This document shows positions 18,216 to 27,687 of a DNA stretch of 64,000 nt, piece by piece. The stretch is from Phycisphaerae bacterium. Lineage in GTDB: Bacteria; Planctomycetota; Phycisphaerae; UBA1845; Fen-1342. Made by a program: the position numbers and the translations under genes. How positions within the stretch are numbered: position 1 is the stretch's first letter; each line of letters begins with the position of its first letter. Location of the stretch: the NCBI GenBank assembly GCA_030428945.1, contig JAUIEC010000002.1, positions 372,001 to 436,000 on the forward strand, read 5' to 3'. The notes beneath the pieces are model-generated. The model ran no database searches and was not told the origin of the DNA. It saw only the letters and a list, made by a program, of their open reading frames with translations.

Positions 18216-19630
18216 GCGCCGCCATCTCGACGTCCCCCGCGAGAGTCCCGCCGCGCAACCGCTGGCTGAAGCGCCTGCTGCTGGCCGGGGTAGGCGGGCT
18301 TCTGCTGCTGCTGGCGCTGCGACTGGCGTGGGGGGGGCGTGCCGATGCGCGGCTGGCCGCCCGGCTGGATGCGCTCCGCGCGGAGGGCTTCCCGGTCTCC
18401 GAGGCCGACTTCGCGCTGCCGGCCGTGCACGACGACGACAACGCCGCACCCCTGCTGAACAAGGCGGCCACCGACCTCGTCACCGGGCGCAGCCCGCTCG
18501 ACATCTACGCGGCCGGCGATCACCCGGCCGTCCGGCGCAGGGTCCCGGACCTGGTGGCCGCGCTGCTGTGCGACAACGCCGCGGTGCTCGACCAGGTGGC
18601 GGCCGCCCGGTCGCGGCCGCGGGCGGACTGGGGCGTCGTGCTGACAAGGCCCTACATCAACACGGCCGTGCCGCACCTGGCCGGACAGCGGACACTGGCC
18701 AGGCTGGTGTACCTGGACGGCGTCGTGGCGCTTGAGGGCGGCGATGCGACCCGGGCGGCCCGGCGACTGAACGACCTGCTGATGATCGCCGCCCGCCTGC
18801 GCGACGGACAGCAGGTGCTGATCACCTCGCTGGTGGCCGGCGCGGTCGACGGACTGGCCGGCGCGCTGGCCGTGCGCTGGCTGTGCGACGGGCCGGTCGA
18901 ACTCGACGACGCCACGCGGGCCGAGTTCGAGCGGGCGGTGGCCAGCCTGCTGGACGAGGGGCCGGTGCGGGCGGCCGATCGGCGGAGCTTCGACGTCGAG
19001 CGTCTCTTCATCAGCGATGCGCTCGAAATGGCCCGTTACAGTCCGCTGGCACTGACCGCGTTCACGCTGCCGATGCCTCCGCCGTCACCGCCGCGACGCC
19101 TGGCGGGCTGGGCGCTCGAGCCGATGTACAAGCTCGACGCCCAGCGCCAGATGCTGCGCATGCAGCGCTACGCCGACACGGCCGACACGCAGACGATGAC
19201 CGCCGCCCGCGAACTCGTTTCGCCGCTGCCGGACCTGGCGACCGACCTGGAGCGTTTCAGCCGGATGCTCGCCTACCTGGTGTCGCCGCCGTTCGACAAC
19301 GTCGTCCGCGCCCAGCACCTGGCCCACGCCCGCCGCCGCTGCACCGCCGTGGCCCTCGCCGCGCGGCTCTACCGGGCCGACCACGGCGACTGGCCGGCCG
19401 ACCAGGCCGCCCTCGTGCCGGCCTACCTGCCGCGGGTGCTGGAAGATCCCTTCGCCGCGCCCGGCACGCCGCTGGTCTACGAGCGGACCGCCGGCGGCGT
19501 CCGCATCTCCGTCCCGGCCGAGGAAGTCCGCACGGCCGAAGTCACATACGAATGCCCGGACTCACAGCAGGATCAACCCCTGCACCAGAACCTGGAAGAC
19601 GCCATCCGCGCGCACTTGCGCGGCGAGTAG
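18212..19630 (+). CDS. Conserved planctomycete-type membrane protein, paralog B
   Basis: Unknown function, 472 residues, paralogous to the preceding gene and translationally coupled to it through ATGA at 18212-18215. One membrane helix after a basic N-terminus (LKRLLLAGVGGLLLLLALRL) is followed by a mostly helical region with HDDDNAAPLLN, the YLDGVVALEGGD segment and, near the C-terminus, YRADHGDWPADQAALVPAYLP with DPF. The chosen ATG is the first in-frame start after the paralog A stop region; the longer upstream frame overlaps paralog A and is not protein-like. Both may be exported parts of one complex, but nothing in the sequence says which. Confidence 0.78.
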   Translation: MSAAISTSPARVPPRNRWLKRLLLAGVGGLLLLLALRLAWGGRADARLAARLDALRAEGFPVSEADFALPAVHDDDNAAPLLNKAATDLVTGRSPLDIYAAGDHPAVRRRVPDLVAALLCDNAAVLDQVAAARSRPRADWGVVLTRPYINTAVPHLAGQRTLARLVYLDGVVALEGGDATRAARRLNDLLMIAARLRDGQQVLITSLVAGAVDGLAGALAVRWLCDGPVELDDATRAEFERAVASLLDEGPVRAADRRSFDVERLFISDALEMARYSPLALTAFTLPMPPPSPPRRLAGWALEPMYKLDAQRQMLRMQRYADTADTQTMTAARELVSPLPDLATDLERFSRMLAYLVSPPFDNVVRAQHLAHARRRCTAVALAARLYRADHGDWPADQAALVPAYLPRVLEDPFAAPGTPLVYERTAGGVRISVPAEEVRTAEVTYECPDSQQDQPLHQNLEDAIRAHLRGE

Positions 19631-19718
19631 TTCTTATTCTCGTTTTTGGATCTTGCTATGGGGCAGGGTCGCTCAAACAAGCAGCGTTGGTCCGCCAGGG
19701 TTGCCCTGAGAAGTGTGC

Positions 19719-19737
19719 CACTGCCATCCTGGCAGTG
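19719..19737. repeat. Short inverted repeat after paralog B
   Basis: CACTGCCA and TGGCAGTG form an 8-bp stem with a three-base loop 89 bases after the stop codon. No T-run follows, so it is at best a weak or Rho-assisted terminator; it may be a mobile-element remnant. Confidence 0.35.
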
Positions 19738-19807
19738 TCTTCCTCCAAGGTTGAGGCAGAACAGAACGAACAACGCGACGAAGACCACGCCCCCCCGGCG
19801 CGCAGGC

Positions 19808-19844
19808 CCTGTTCCCTGTTCCCTGTTCCCTGTTCCCTTCCCCA
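19808..19844. repeat. GTTCCCT heptamer microsatellite
   Basis: Four to five tandem copies of GTTCCCT, the complement of the GGGAAC family, ending six bases before the stop codon of the minus-strand zinc-ribbon gene. Confidence 0.8.
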
Positions 19845-19849
19845 GAAAC

Positions 19850-20671
19850 CTATCCCGCCCACATGCTGTAGTACATCAACCCGACATACAGCGCCGCGGC
19901 CGGAAGCGCCGCCAGGCAAACCAGGTGGCTGATGACCATCGCCAGCAGCGTCAGCAGGCCGACGGTCCAGCGGGCCCGCCCGCGGCCGAGCAGGTGTCGC
20001 GCGTAGGTCGACGCCAGCACGACGATCCCGAGCCACACCAGTGCGCACGCGACGCCGACCACCACCAGCAGCGCGGTCAGCTTCAGGTCCGTGTCGTTCG
20101 CGCCCGGCAGCAGGATGCACAGCGGCAGCAGCAGCGTCACGCACGGCAGCAGGCCGAGCGGCGCGCTGGCGTAGTAGCTCAGCGCCAGCGTCCGGTTCTG
20201 GTGTTCGACGCTCAGCCGCTTCGGGTGGAAGAAATAGGTGTGCCCGCCACTGAGGAAGATCAGCAGCAGCAGCACGCAGGCCGCGAAGTAGAAGACGAAC
20301 CACGTTCCCGCAAGGGAACGCCACGCCTGCCACAGGCCGGGCTCGACCCACAGCGCCGCTCCGCCCGCCAGCAGCAGCGACCCGAACGCCAGCAGCACGC
20401 AGGTCCAGCGGAACCGCTGCGCCGCGTGGTAGTCGACCGGACGGAACACCTCGCGCAGCAGGCGCTTCGGCCGCGAGGTCGCCAGCAGCGCGGTCTGCAC
20501 GAACGCGGACACGCGTCCGCGGCGCGGATCGCACCACGGAATCGTCGAATGCTCGGCCTGCATGAACGACAGATCGAGGCCGCATTCCGGGCACCGCTCA
20601 TGCGCCGCCCCGCGCAGGTCGTAGTTGCATTCCGGACAGATTCGCAGCAATGATGTGGGGCCGTCGTTCAA
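19850..20671 (-). CDS. Zinc-ribbon multi-spanning membrane protein
   Basis: Unknown function, 273 residues. The N-terminus holds CPECNYDLRG and CPECG, a two-knuckle zinc ribbon of the form frequent in Phycisphaerae proteins. It is followed by about five to six hydrophobic helices (for example around residues 90-110, 125-150, 170-190, 200-225 and 240-265). The overall shape resembles Yip1-type membrane proteins but similarity is not strong. Translation appears to start at TTG 20671, because GGAGAGG lies five bases upstream and the zinc ribbon follows at once. It lies 42 bases downstream of the DUF255 gene on the same strand, so it may be cotranscribed with it. Confidence 0.75.
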   Translation of the reverse strand: MNDGPTSLLRICPECNYDLRGAAHERCPECGLDLSFMQAEHSTIPWCDPRRGRVSAFVQTALLATSRPKRLLREVFRPVDYHAAQRFRWTCVLLAFGSLLLAGGAALWVEPGLWQAWRSLAGTWFVFYFAACVLLLLIFLSGGHTYFFHPKRLSVEHQNRTLALSYYASAPLGLLPCVTLLLPLCILLPGANDTDLKLTALLVVVGVACALVWLGIVVLASTYARHLLGRGRARWTVGLLTLLAMVISHLVCLAALPAAALYVGLMYYSMWAG

Positions 20672-20713
20672 GTCCGCCTCTCCGCTGGCTGTTCGCGGTT
20701 GCCTTCTCTCCGG

Positions 20714-22855
20714 TCAGTCCCCGGCCTGTCGCAGGGTTCCGCCCAGTTCGGTCTTCAGTTGCCCGCGAAGCGCCTCGACGCTCGTCACCGGCAGGCGGCA
20801 GGCGTAGTCGCGGCACAGGTAGACGGTCGGCTGCCCGTCGATCTGCCCGCGGTCCGCCAGCAGCGGAACGCCCACCGGGGCCGGCCCGTCCGGCCGGCGC
20901 AGCATGATGATCCGGTTCGGGATGTAGCTGCGGCGAATCTCGCGCAGCAGCGCCCGCGTCGCCGGCACGGCCGGGTCGCCGACGATCGCGATCTCGAGCG
21001 GACCGCTGCGGGCCAGTTCGACCGCCGCCAGGAAGCGGTCCGAGGCGCCCGGCGCCTGCCGGACCTCGCTGCCCAGTCCGCGGATGGTGCGCTCGGCCTT
21101 CTCGCGCAGGTCGTTGTCGCCCCGCATCGCGGCCAGGCGCAGCAGGTTGCCAAGCTGGACCGAGTTGCCCGACGGCGTCGCGTTGTCGCGGACATCCTTC
21201 GAGCGCGTGATCAGCGTCTCGTGATCGTCCGGCGTGAAGAAGAACCCGCCGCGCTGCGCGTCCCAGAAGTGCTCGATCGCCGCCGCGTTCAGGTCGACGG
21301 CCGCGTCGAGCCAGCGCTGCTCGAAGGTCGCCTCGTACAGTTCCAGCAATCCGTCGATCAGGCACGCGTAGTCGGTCAGGAACGCCATCTCGAGTTTGCG
21401 ACCGTCGCGCCAGGCCCGCACGATCCGCCCGTCCTGAACCTGGTGGGTCAGCAGGAAATCGGCCGCCCTGCGGGCCGCCTCGATGTACTTCTCCTCGCCC
21501 AGCGCCGCGCCGCCGCGGGCCAGGCTGGCGATCATCATACCGTTCCACTCGACCAGCACCTTGTCGTCCAGGCCCGGTGCGACCCGCTCGGCCCGCGCGG
21601 CCAGCAGCTTGCGGCGCCCGTCCGCCAGCGTCCGGGCCACCTCGGCCGGATCGACGCCGCGCTGCGTGGCGAAGTCGGCCACGGTCTGCGTGACGTGCAG
21701 GATGTTCTTCTCGACGCCCGGCTCGTGCGGGTCGTCCCAGTTCCCGCCGGGGGCGAAGCCGTAGTACGCCCCGAACCGTTCCGCGTCCGCGCCGAGGATC
21801 CGCTGCAGTTCCGCGTTGGTCCAGACGTAGTACTTGCCTTCGCGACCTTCGCTGTCGGCGTCGCGCGTGCTGTAGATCCCGCCGGCGACCGACTGCAGAT
21901 CGGCCAGGACATAGTCGAAGATGCTGCGGGCCGTCTCGGCGTAGAACGGATCGCCGCTGAACTGCCACGCGTCGATGTACGCCCGCGAGACGAGCGCCTG
22001 GTCGTACAGCATCTTTTCGAAGTGCGGCACCAGCCAGTCGACGTCCGTGCTGTAACGATGGATTCCGCCCGCCAGGTGATCGTAGATCCCGCCGCGGGCC
22101 ATCCGGTCAAGTGTCAGCCGCGTCACCGCCAGGACCTGCGCGGCCTCCGGAGCCTGCGGGTTGCGCTGCAGGAACCGCAGGAACAGTTCGAGCGCCATGC
22201 TCGGCGGGAACTTGTTGGGCCCGCCGCCGCTGATGCCGCCTTTCTCCTGGTCGAAACTGCGGGCCATGTTGACCACCACCTGGTCGATCAGCGGCAGGCC
22301 CAGCCCGTCATCCTGCGACAGGTCACCCCGCAACTGCTGGTCGACCAGTTCGGCCAGGCGACCGGCATCGGCCTGCAGGTCCTCGCGACGCGTCTCCCAC
22401 AACTGGCCGATCCGCTCGCACAACTCGCCGAACCCCGGCCGGCCGAAGCGCGAGGTCGGCGGGAAGTACGTGCCGGCGAAGAACGGCTTGCAGTCGGGCG
22501 TCAGCCAGACGCTCATCGGCCAGCCACCCTGGCCCTGGTTCATCAGGACCGTCGCCCGCATGTAGATCTCGTCCAGGTCGGGGCGCTCCTCGCGGTCGAC
22601 CTTGATGTTGACGAACAGCCGGTTCATCGCGGCCGCGATGGCCTCGTTCTCGAAGCTCTCGTGGGCCATCACGTGGCACCAGTGGCAGGCGGAGTAGCCG
22701 ATGCTCAGAAAGATCGGTTTGCCTTCGGACCGGGCCTTGTCGAGCGCCTCGGGTCCCCACTCGTACCAGTCGACCGGATTGTGCGCGTGCTGCAGCAGGT
22801 ACGGCGAGGTCGCCTCGAGAAGTCGGTTTGTGTGTTTCGGCGGACCGTCGTTCAT
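20714..22855 (-). CDS. Thioredoxin-domain protein of the YyaL/DUF255 (SPATA20) family
   Basis: A 713-residue protein. The N-terminal DUF255 thioredoxin-like domain has NPVDWYEWG and [13 protein letters not shown], with the CxxC at residues 57-60, then the all-alpha six-hairpin glycosidase-like domain ([29 protein letters not shown]). The cellular role of the family is not established. Two starts are possible. ATG 22855, chosen here, has AGAGGA six bases upstream and matches homologues (cytoplasmic). ATG 22936 would add a signal-peptide-like segment ([16 protein letters not shown]) but lacks a ribosome site. If the latter is used the protein would be exported. Confidence 0.9.
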   Translation of the reverse strand: MNDGPPKHTNRLLEATSPYLLQHAHNPVDWYEWGPEALDKARSEGKPIFLSIGYSACHWCHVMAHESFENEAIAAAMNRLFVNIKVDREERPDLDEIYMRATVLMNQGQGGWPMSVWLTPDCKPFFAGTYFPPTSRFGRPGFGELCERIGQLWETRREDLQADAGRLAELVDQQLRGDLSQDDGLGLPLIDQVVVNMARSFDQEKGGISGGGPNKFPPSMALELFLRFLQRNPQAPEAAQVLAVTRLTLDRMARGGIYDHLAGGIHRYSTDVDWLVPHFEKMLYDQALVSRAYIDAWQFSGDPFYAETARSIFDYVLADLQSVAGGIYSTRDADSEGREGKYYVWTNAELQRILGADAERFGAYYGFAPGGNWDDPHEPGVEKNILHVTQTVADFATQRGVDPAEVARTLADGRRKLLAARAERVAPGLDDKVLVEWNGMMIASLARGGAALGEEKYIEAARRAADFLLTHQVQDGRIVRAWRDGRKLEMAFLTDYACLIDGLLELYEATFEQRWLDAAVDLNAAAIEHFWDAQRGGFFFTPDDHETLITRSKDVRDNATPSGNSVQLGNLLRLAAMRGDNDLREKAERTIRGLGSEVRQAPGASDRFLAAVELARSGPLEIAIVGDPAVPATRALLREIRRSYIPNRIIMLRRPDGPAPVGVPLLADRGQIDGQPTVYLCRDYACRLPVTSVEALRGQLKTELGGTLRQAGD

Positions 22856-23078
22856 CGCGTGTCCTCTGTCAGATTGATCCTGCCCGCTGGCCGCCGCCAC
22901 GCCCAGCGCGGCCAGCAGTCCGAGCAGCGGCGGCATGCGGTAGCGGCAAGCGTGGATCAACGTTGTGCGCCTGTGTGCCCGGTTGCGGTGACTGGACGGG
23001 ATTCTAGCCCGAACTCGGGCGGGGGGCGTCGATCCGGCGGTTTTCCCCGGCGCCTCGATGCAGGCCGGCGGCGCCGCG

Positions 23079-24467
23079 TCAGCCACCCGGGATGCAGTAC
23101 TTGGCCATCTTGTCGCGCAGCGTGGTCCGCGGAATGCCCAGCTTCTGCGCGGCCCGGGCCTGGTTGCCGTCGTTCTGCTGCAACGCCGCGACGATCAGCT
23201 TCTTCTCGATGTCGGCCACCGTTTCGGTCAGCCCGGTCTCGCCCAGGCCGTCGCCCGGCGGCAGGGCCGGAGCGGCTTCCGCCGATTCGCTGCCCAGCGG
23301 CAGGATGTGCTCCGGCCGCAGGGCCTGCCCTTCGCAGAACGCCAGCGCCCGCTCCAGCACGTGTTCCAGTTCCCGAACGTTGCCCGGCCAGTTGTGGCGC
23401 AGCAGTTCATCGAGCGCCGCCGGCGTGACCGTCACCTCGGCCCCGCCGGCCAGTTGGGCATGCTTGGCCAGGAAGTGCTGCACCAGCAGCGGAATGTCCT
23501 CCGGCCGCTCGCGGAGCGGTGGAATCGTCAGCCCGATCACGTTCAGGCGGTAGTACAGGTCCTCGCGGAAACGACCCGCCCGAACCAGTGGCAGCAGGTC
23601 GCACTTGGTCGCGCAGATCAGGCGCACGTCGACGCGGATCGCCTCCTCGCCGCCGACGCGTTCGAACTCCTGCTGCTCGACCACCCGCAGCAGCTTGACC
23701 TGCAGGTCCAGCGGAATGTCGTCGACTTCGTCCAGCAGGATCGTGCCGGTCGAGGCCAGTTCGAACCGGCCCGCCTTCTGCCGGTGCGCCCCGGTGAACG
23801 CGCCCTTGGCATGCCCGAACAGTTCGCTCTCCAGCACCGTCGGCTGCAGCGCCGCGCAACTGAAACGGATCAGCGGCCGGCCCGCCCGCGGACTGTGCGC
23901 GTGAATCGCCTCGGACAGCAGTTCCTTGCCCGTGCCGCTCTCGCCGACCAGCAGGATCGTCCGATCCGTGGCCGCCGCGCTGCGAAGCTGCTCGAACAGG
24001 CGCCGCATCGGCGCCGCCCGCGTGACGACACGCCCGAACGTCTCGACTTCCGCCTGCGCGTCGGCCGGCCGGCGACTGGTCAGCAGCGGGTCCAGCCTGG
24101 CCAGCAGTTCCTGCGTCGTGAAGGGCTTGGTCAGATAGTCGCACGCCCCGCGCTTGATCGCCTGCACCGCCATGTCGACCGTCGCGTAGGCGGTCATCAG
24201 GATGATCGGCACATCCGGGTTCTGCTGCTTCAGGCAGGTCACCAGGTCCAGCCCGTTCATCCCCGGCATCCGCACGTCGCTGACCACCAGGTCCACCGGC
24301 TTGCTCGCGAAGATCCGCCGCGCGGTCTCCGCGTCGGCCGCCTCGTAAACCTCGTACCCCTCCTCCGTCAGTTCAATCTGCAGGGTGATCCGCTTGAGCG
24401 GCTCGTCGTCGACGATCAGGATGCGGCCGCGGGGCTGGCCGCGCGTGGCTGGTGCGGAGGCGTTCAT
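23079..24467 (-). CDS. NtrC-family sigma-54 response regulator
   Basis: Phosphorylation-controlled activator of sigma-54 promoters. Domain order over 462 residues is a receiver domain (LIVDDE, phospho-acceptor Asp in SDVRMPG at residue 64, Lys in TKPF), an AAA+ domain with Walker A GESGTGKE, the sigma-54 contact loop GAFTGA and Walker B LLDEVDD, and a Fis-type helix-turn-helix at the C-terminus ([18 protein letters not shown]). No histidine kinase is adjacent, so it is an orphan regulator here. ATG 24467 is preferred to GTG 24473 because AGG lies five bases before it. Its start faces obg, which is divergently transcribed with 80 bases between them. Confidence 0.94.
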   Translation of the reverse strand: MNASAPATRGQPRGRILIVDDEPLKRITLQIELTEEGYEVYEAADAETARRIFASKPVDLVVSDVRMPGMNGLDLVTCLKQQNPDVPIILMTAYATVDMAVQAIKRGACDYLTKPFTTQELLARLDPLLTSRRPADAQAEVETFGRVVTRAAPMRRLFEQLRSAAATDRTILLVGESGTGKELLSEAIHAHSPRAGRPLIRFSCAALQPTVLESELFGHAKGAFTGAHRQKAGRFELASTGTILLDEVDDIPLDLQVKLLRVVEQQEFERVGGEEAIRVDVRLICATKCDLLPLVRAGRFREDLYYRLNVIGLTIPPLRERPEDIPLLVQHFLAKHAQLAGGAEVTVTPAALDELLRHNWPGNVRELEHVLERALAFCEGQALRPEHILPLGSESAEAAPALPPGDGLGETGLTETVADIEKKLIVAALQQNDGNQARAAQKLGIPRTTLRDKMAKYCIPGG

Positions 24468-24547
24468 GGCCACCTATTGCAACGAAAACAGCCGCGCCGG
24501 GCAACCGACCGCTTGACAGGTTCGTGCGCTTCGTTTCGAGTCCGATC

Positions 24548-25687
24548 ATGTCTCAGTCCAGCGGAACCGACCGGCTGTTCGTCGACGAGGCCCGGATCAT
24601 CATCCGCGGCGGACGCGGGGGCGACGGGTGCGTCAGCTTCCGCCGCGAAAAGTACGTGCCCAAGGGCGGACCGGACGGCGGCGACGGCGGAAAGGGCGGC
24701 TCGGTCTACCTCGTCGCCCGGGCCGGCGTCGATACCCTGCTCGACGTCAACGGACGCCACCACTGGTTCGCCGAGTCCGGCCGGCCCGGCTCCGGCGCCA
24801 ACCGCCACGGACGCGGCGGCCGCGACCTGAACGTGATCGTCCCGGTCGGCACGCTGGTCTACGACGATGAGAGCGGACGCCTGCTCAAGGACCTCGTCCG
24901 CGACGGCGAACGGATCTGTATCGGACCCGGCGGCGCCGGCGGCAAAGGCAACGCCCGCTTCGTCTCCGCCACACACCAGGTCCCGCGCGAACACGAGCCC
25001 GGCCGCCGCGGCGTCGAGCGGACCCTCCGCCTGGAACTGAAACTGATCGCCGACGTCGGCCTCGTCGGACTGCCGAATGCCGGCAAGAGCACGCTGCTGT
25101 CACGCGTCACCAACGCCCGCCCGAAGATCGGCGCCTATCCGTTCACCACCAAGCGCCCGCAACTCGGCATCACCGAACTGCCCGGCTACCGGCGACTCGT
25201 GCTGGCCGACATCCCCGGCCTGATCGAAGGCGCCCACGAAGGCGTCGGCCTCGGCGACACCTTCCTGAAACACATCGAACGAACCCGCGTGATCGTGCAC
25301 CTGATCGACCTGTGCCCGCCCGAGGGCAGCCCGACCCCGGTCGAGGCGTACCACATGATCCGGCACGAACTCGAGAAGTACAGCCCGCTGCTGGCCACCC
25401 GCCAGGAACTCGTCGTCGGCAACAAGATCGACCTGACCGATGCCGAAGACGCGCTCGCCGAACTGCGGACCGCGCTCGGCTGCCAGGTGCTCGCCTTCAG
25501 CGGCGCCACCGGCCAGCAGCAGCGCGAACTGCTCGAAGCCATCTGGACACTCGTCCAGCAGGCCCGCGAGGTCGAACCCGCCGCCGACGACGGCCTGCCC
25601 GAAGACGGCGAACTTCCCACCGCCCGCACCGAAGACATCCCCGGGCTCGACTTCAGCCTCGACGACGACCAGGAAGACAACGCATGA
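24548..25687 (+). CDS. obgE: Obg GTPase
   Basis: Essential ribosome-associated GTPase for 50S assembly and stress signalling. The 379-residue protein has the glycine-rich Obg fold (RGGRGGDGCVSFRREKYVPKG), then the G domain: GLPNAGKST (G1), the TTKRPQLG switch I region, DIPGLIEGAHEG (G3) and NKID (G4). The C-terminal tail is short and acidic. ATG 24548 is the position at which the Obg fold begins. It overlaps coaX by four bases (ATGA), so Obg and CoaX are translationally coupled. Confidence 0.95.
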   Translation: MSQSSGTDRLFVDEARIIIRGGRGGDGCVSFRREKYVPKGGPDGGDGGKGGSVYLVARAGVDTLLDVNGRHHWFAESGRPGSGANRHGRGGRDLNVIVPVGTLVYDDESGRLLKDLVRDGERICIGPGGAGGKGNARFVSATHQVPREHEPGRRGVERTLRLELKLIADVGLVGLPNAGKSTLLSRVTNARPKIGAYPFTTKRPQLGITELPGYRRLVLADIPGLIEGAHEGVGLGDTFLKHIERTRVIVHLIDLCPPEGSPTPVEAYHMIRHELEKYSPLLATRQELVVGNKIDLTDAEDALAELRTALGCQVLAFSGATGQQQRELLEAIWTLVQQAREVEPAADDGLPEDGELPTARTEDIPGLDFSLDDDQEDNA

Positions 25688-26469
25688 GCAGCACGCCGCC
25701 CGCCACCGCGATTCTCGTCGCCGACGTCGGCAACACCCGCATCGGCCTCGGACTCTGGACCGGCGACCAGTTGCTCCACGTCCACCGCGTCGACGGCGCC
25801 CGACCCGCGCACTGGCCCGCCGTGATCGAATCCATCTGGAGCGAAATCGAACCCGCCGCCACCCGCGCCGCCGCCATCTGCAGCGTCCACCCCGAACGCG
25901 GCCGGGCCCTCGCCGACAAGATCCTCGAACTGTGCGGCGTCGAACCGCAGTTCGTCGGACCCGATCTGCCGCTGCCGCTCAAGGTCGCTTACCAGAACAC
26001 CACCGAACTCGGACCCGATCGCGTCTGCGCCGCCGCCGCCGCCTTCGCCCGGCACGGGGCCGCCTGCGCGGTCGCCTCGCTCGGCACCGCCACCACGGTC
26101 GACTTCGTCGATGACCAGGGCTGCTTCCAGGGCGGCACCATCCTGCCCGGCCTCGACATGAGCTGCGAAGCGCTGCACACCTTCACCGCCAGGCTCCCGC
26201 GGATTCAGCCCCTGACCCCGCAGAGCCCCATCGGACAGACCACCTTCGACGCCATCGCCGCCGGCGTCGCCTACGCACAGGTCGGCGCGATTCGCGAAAT
26301 CGTCGAACGCTTCGCCGGCGTCGCAAACGCCTGGCCGCAACTCATCCTGACCGGCGGGGCCGCCGAACCCATCGCGGAACTCGCCGACTTCGTCGACCAG
26401 GTCATGCCCGACCTGTGCCTGATCGGAACCGGACTCGCCTACGAACGTGCGGCCGGGACCCGTGAGTGA
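25684..26469 (+). CDS. coaX: Type III pantothenate kinase
   Basis: ATP-dependent phosphorylation of pantothenate, first step of coenzyme A synthesis; the type III enzyme is insensitive to CoA feedback and needs a monovalent cation. Over 261 residues the ASKHA-fold motifs are visible: VADVGNTRIGLG (phosphate 1), LGPDRVCAAAAAF, and ASLGTATTVDFVD...GGTILPG. The start overlaps the obg stop. The following GTPase gene begins within its last codons, so the three genes form one tight transcription unit. Confidence 0.95.
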   Translation: MSSTPPATAILVADVGNTRIGLGLWTGDQLLHVHRVDGARPAHWPAVIESIWSEIEPAATRAAAICSVHPERGRALADKILELCGVEPQFVGPDLPLPLKVAYQNTTELGPDRVCAAAAAFARHGAACAVASLGTATTVDFVDDQGCFQGGTILPGLDMSCEALHTFTARLPRIQPLTPQSPIGQTTFDAIAAGVAYAQVGAIREIVERFAGVANAWPQLILTGGAAEPIAELADFVDQVMPDLCLIGTGLAYERAAGTRE

Positions 26470-27589
26470 ACCCGCCGGAAACTTCTGCCTGCTGACCGGG
26501 GCCGGACCGGCCGCCATCGCCGTCATCCAGATCCGGGCGACCGATGCCGCCGCCCGCGTAGCCGCCCTGTGCCGCCTGCCGGTCGAACGCCTCCCGGCCG
26601 TCGGACGCATGCGCCTCGCCGCCGTCTATCCGGGCGACGATGACCCGATCGACGAAGTGCTGCTGTCGACCCACGCCGTCGACGAGATCCGCCTGCATCT
26701 GCACGGCAGCCCCTGGATCGTGCGACGCGTCGCCGAGCAGTTGCAGGCCGACGGACTGGACCCGGTCGATACGATGACCGAACCCGACGGCAACCGCCTC
26801 GAACGCGCGGCCTGGCAGCGCGTCCCCGGCATGTCGACCCTCGCCGGCGTCCGCTGGCTGGCCGCCCAGCCGATGCGCGTCCGCGCGGCGCTGGAATCGA
26901 ATCCGGAGGAACCGGTCGAGCGCATCCGCCGCCGGCTGCGCGGCCTGCTCGCCGCCGCACGCGTGCGGGACTGGTACGCCCGGCCGGTCCGCATCGCCGT
27001 CGTCGGTCCCCCCAACGCCGGTAAGAGCACGCTGATCAACGCCCTCACGCGCCGCCAGGCCTGCCTGGTCTCCGATCGCCCCGGCACGACCCGCGACTGG
27101 AACGAGGTCCACGCCGAACTCGACGGCTTCCCGGTCACCTGGCTCGACACCGCCGGCCTGCGCGAAACCGAAGACCCTCTCGAAGCCGCCGGCATCGAAC
27201 ACACCCGGGCTCAGATGGCGGCCGCCGACGGCGTGCTGCTGGTCGTGGAGGCGGGCCCGCCCGTGCCGTGGGAGGCCTGGGAGCAACTGCTCGGCCAGGT
27301 GCCTCTCGCCGTCGTGCTGAACAAGGCCGACACCGCCCGGCAGCGCGGGTTGGCTGCGATTCCCGCGGCCTGGCGCGGCCGGGTGGCGGCCGTCAGTGCG
27401 CAAACCGCGACCGGGCTGGGTCTGCTGGCGGCCCTGCTGCCGGGCAGCCTGGGGCGCGATCGGTCACAACTGTCGGCCGCTTCATGCTTTACGGAGATAA
27501 TGCGTCGTGAGGTGGCCGCCGTCTGCGGGCAGGCCGACCCCGACCTGCGTTCGGCGCTGGCAACGCTGCGGGCGGGGTGGGAGGCCTGA
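26462..27589 (+). CDS. MnmE/TrmE-like GTPase lacking the C-terminal cysteine motif
   Basis: Homologous to MnmE, the tRNA wobble-uridine modification GTPase, but 375 residues against about 450. The N-terminal domain is recognisable although degenerate, the GTPase core is intact (GPPNAGKST, RPGTTRD, LDTAG, NKAD), and the end CFTEIMRREVAAVC...WEA lacks the family's terminal CxGK motif that MnmE needs for modification chemistry. It is therefore probably a specialised paralog. Start is taken as GTG 26462, with GGGA upstream and an eight-base overlap with coaX; GTG 26447 is an alternative. Confidence 0.82.
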   Translation: MSEPAGNFCLLTGAGPAAIAVIQIRATDAAARVAALCRLPVERLPAVGRMRLAAVYPGDDDPIDEVLLSTHAVDEIRLHLHGSPWIVRRVAEQLQADGLDPVDTMTEPDGNRLERAAWQRVPGMSTLAGVRWLAAQPMRVRAALESNPEEPVERIRRRLRGLLAAARVRDWYARPVRIAVVGPPNAGKSTLINALTRRQACLVSDRPGTTRDWNEVHAELDGFPVTWLDTAGLRETEDPLEAAGIEHTRAQMAAADGVLLVVEAGPPVPWEAWEQLLGQVPLAVVLNKADTARQRGLAAIPAAWRGRVAAVSAQTATGLGLLAALLPGSLGRDRSQLSAASCFTEIMRREVAAVCGQADPDLRSALATLRAGWEA

Positions 27590-27596
27590 GCGGTTC

Positions 27597-27626
27597 TTGC
27601 TTGGCGGTTCCGCTGGCCGATATAGT
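27597..27626 (+). promoter_or_regulatory. Possible promoter ahead of the CorC-like gene
   Basis: TTGCTT and TATAGT with an 18-base spacer directly after the GTPase stop. The -10 box matches five of six, the -35 three of six. If used, transcripts start near 27634, which favours the downstream TTG start of the next gene. Confidence 0.3.
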
Positions 27627-27687
27627 TTTCGCAGGCGTTCGTGCCCGGACTGGTCGGGTGGCGCCAGGGCGTCCGGAGTACCCGGAA

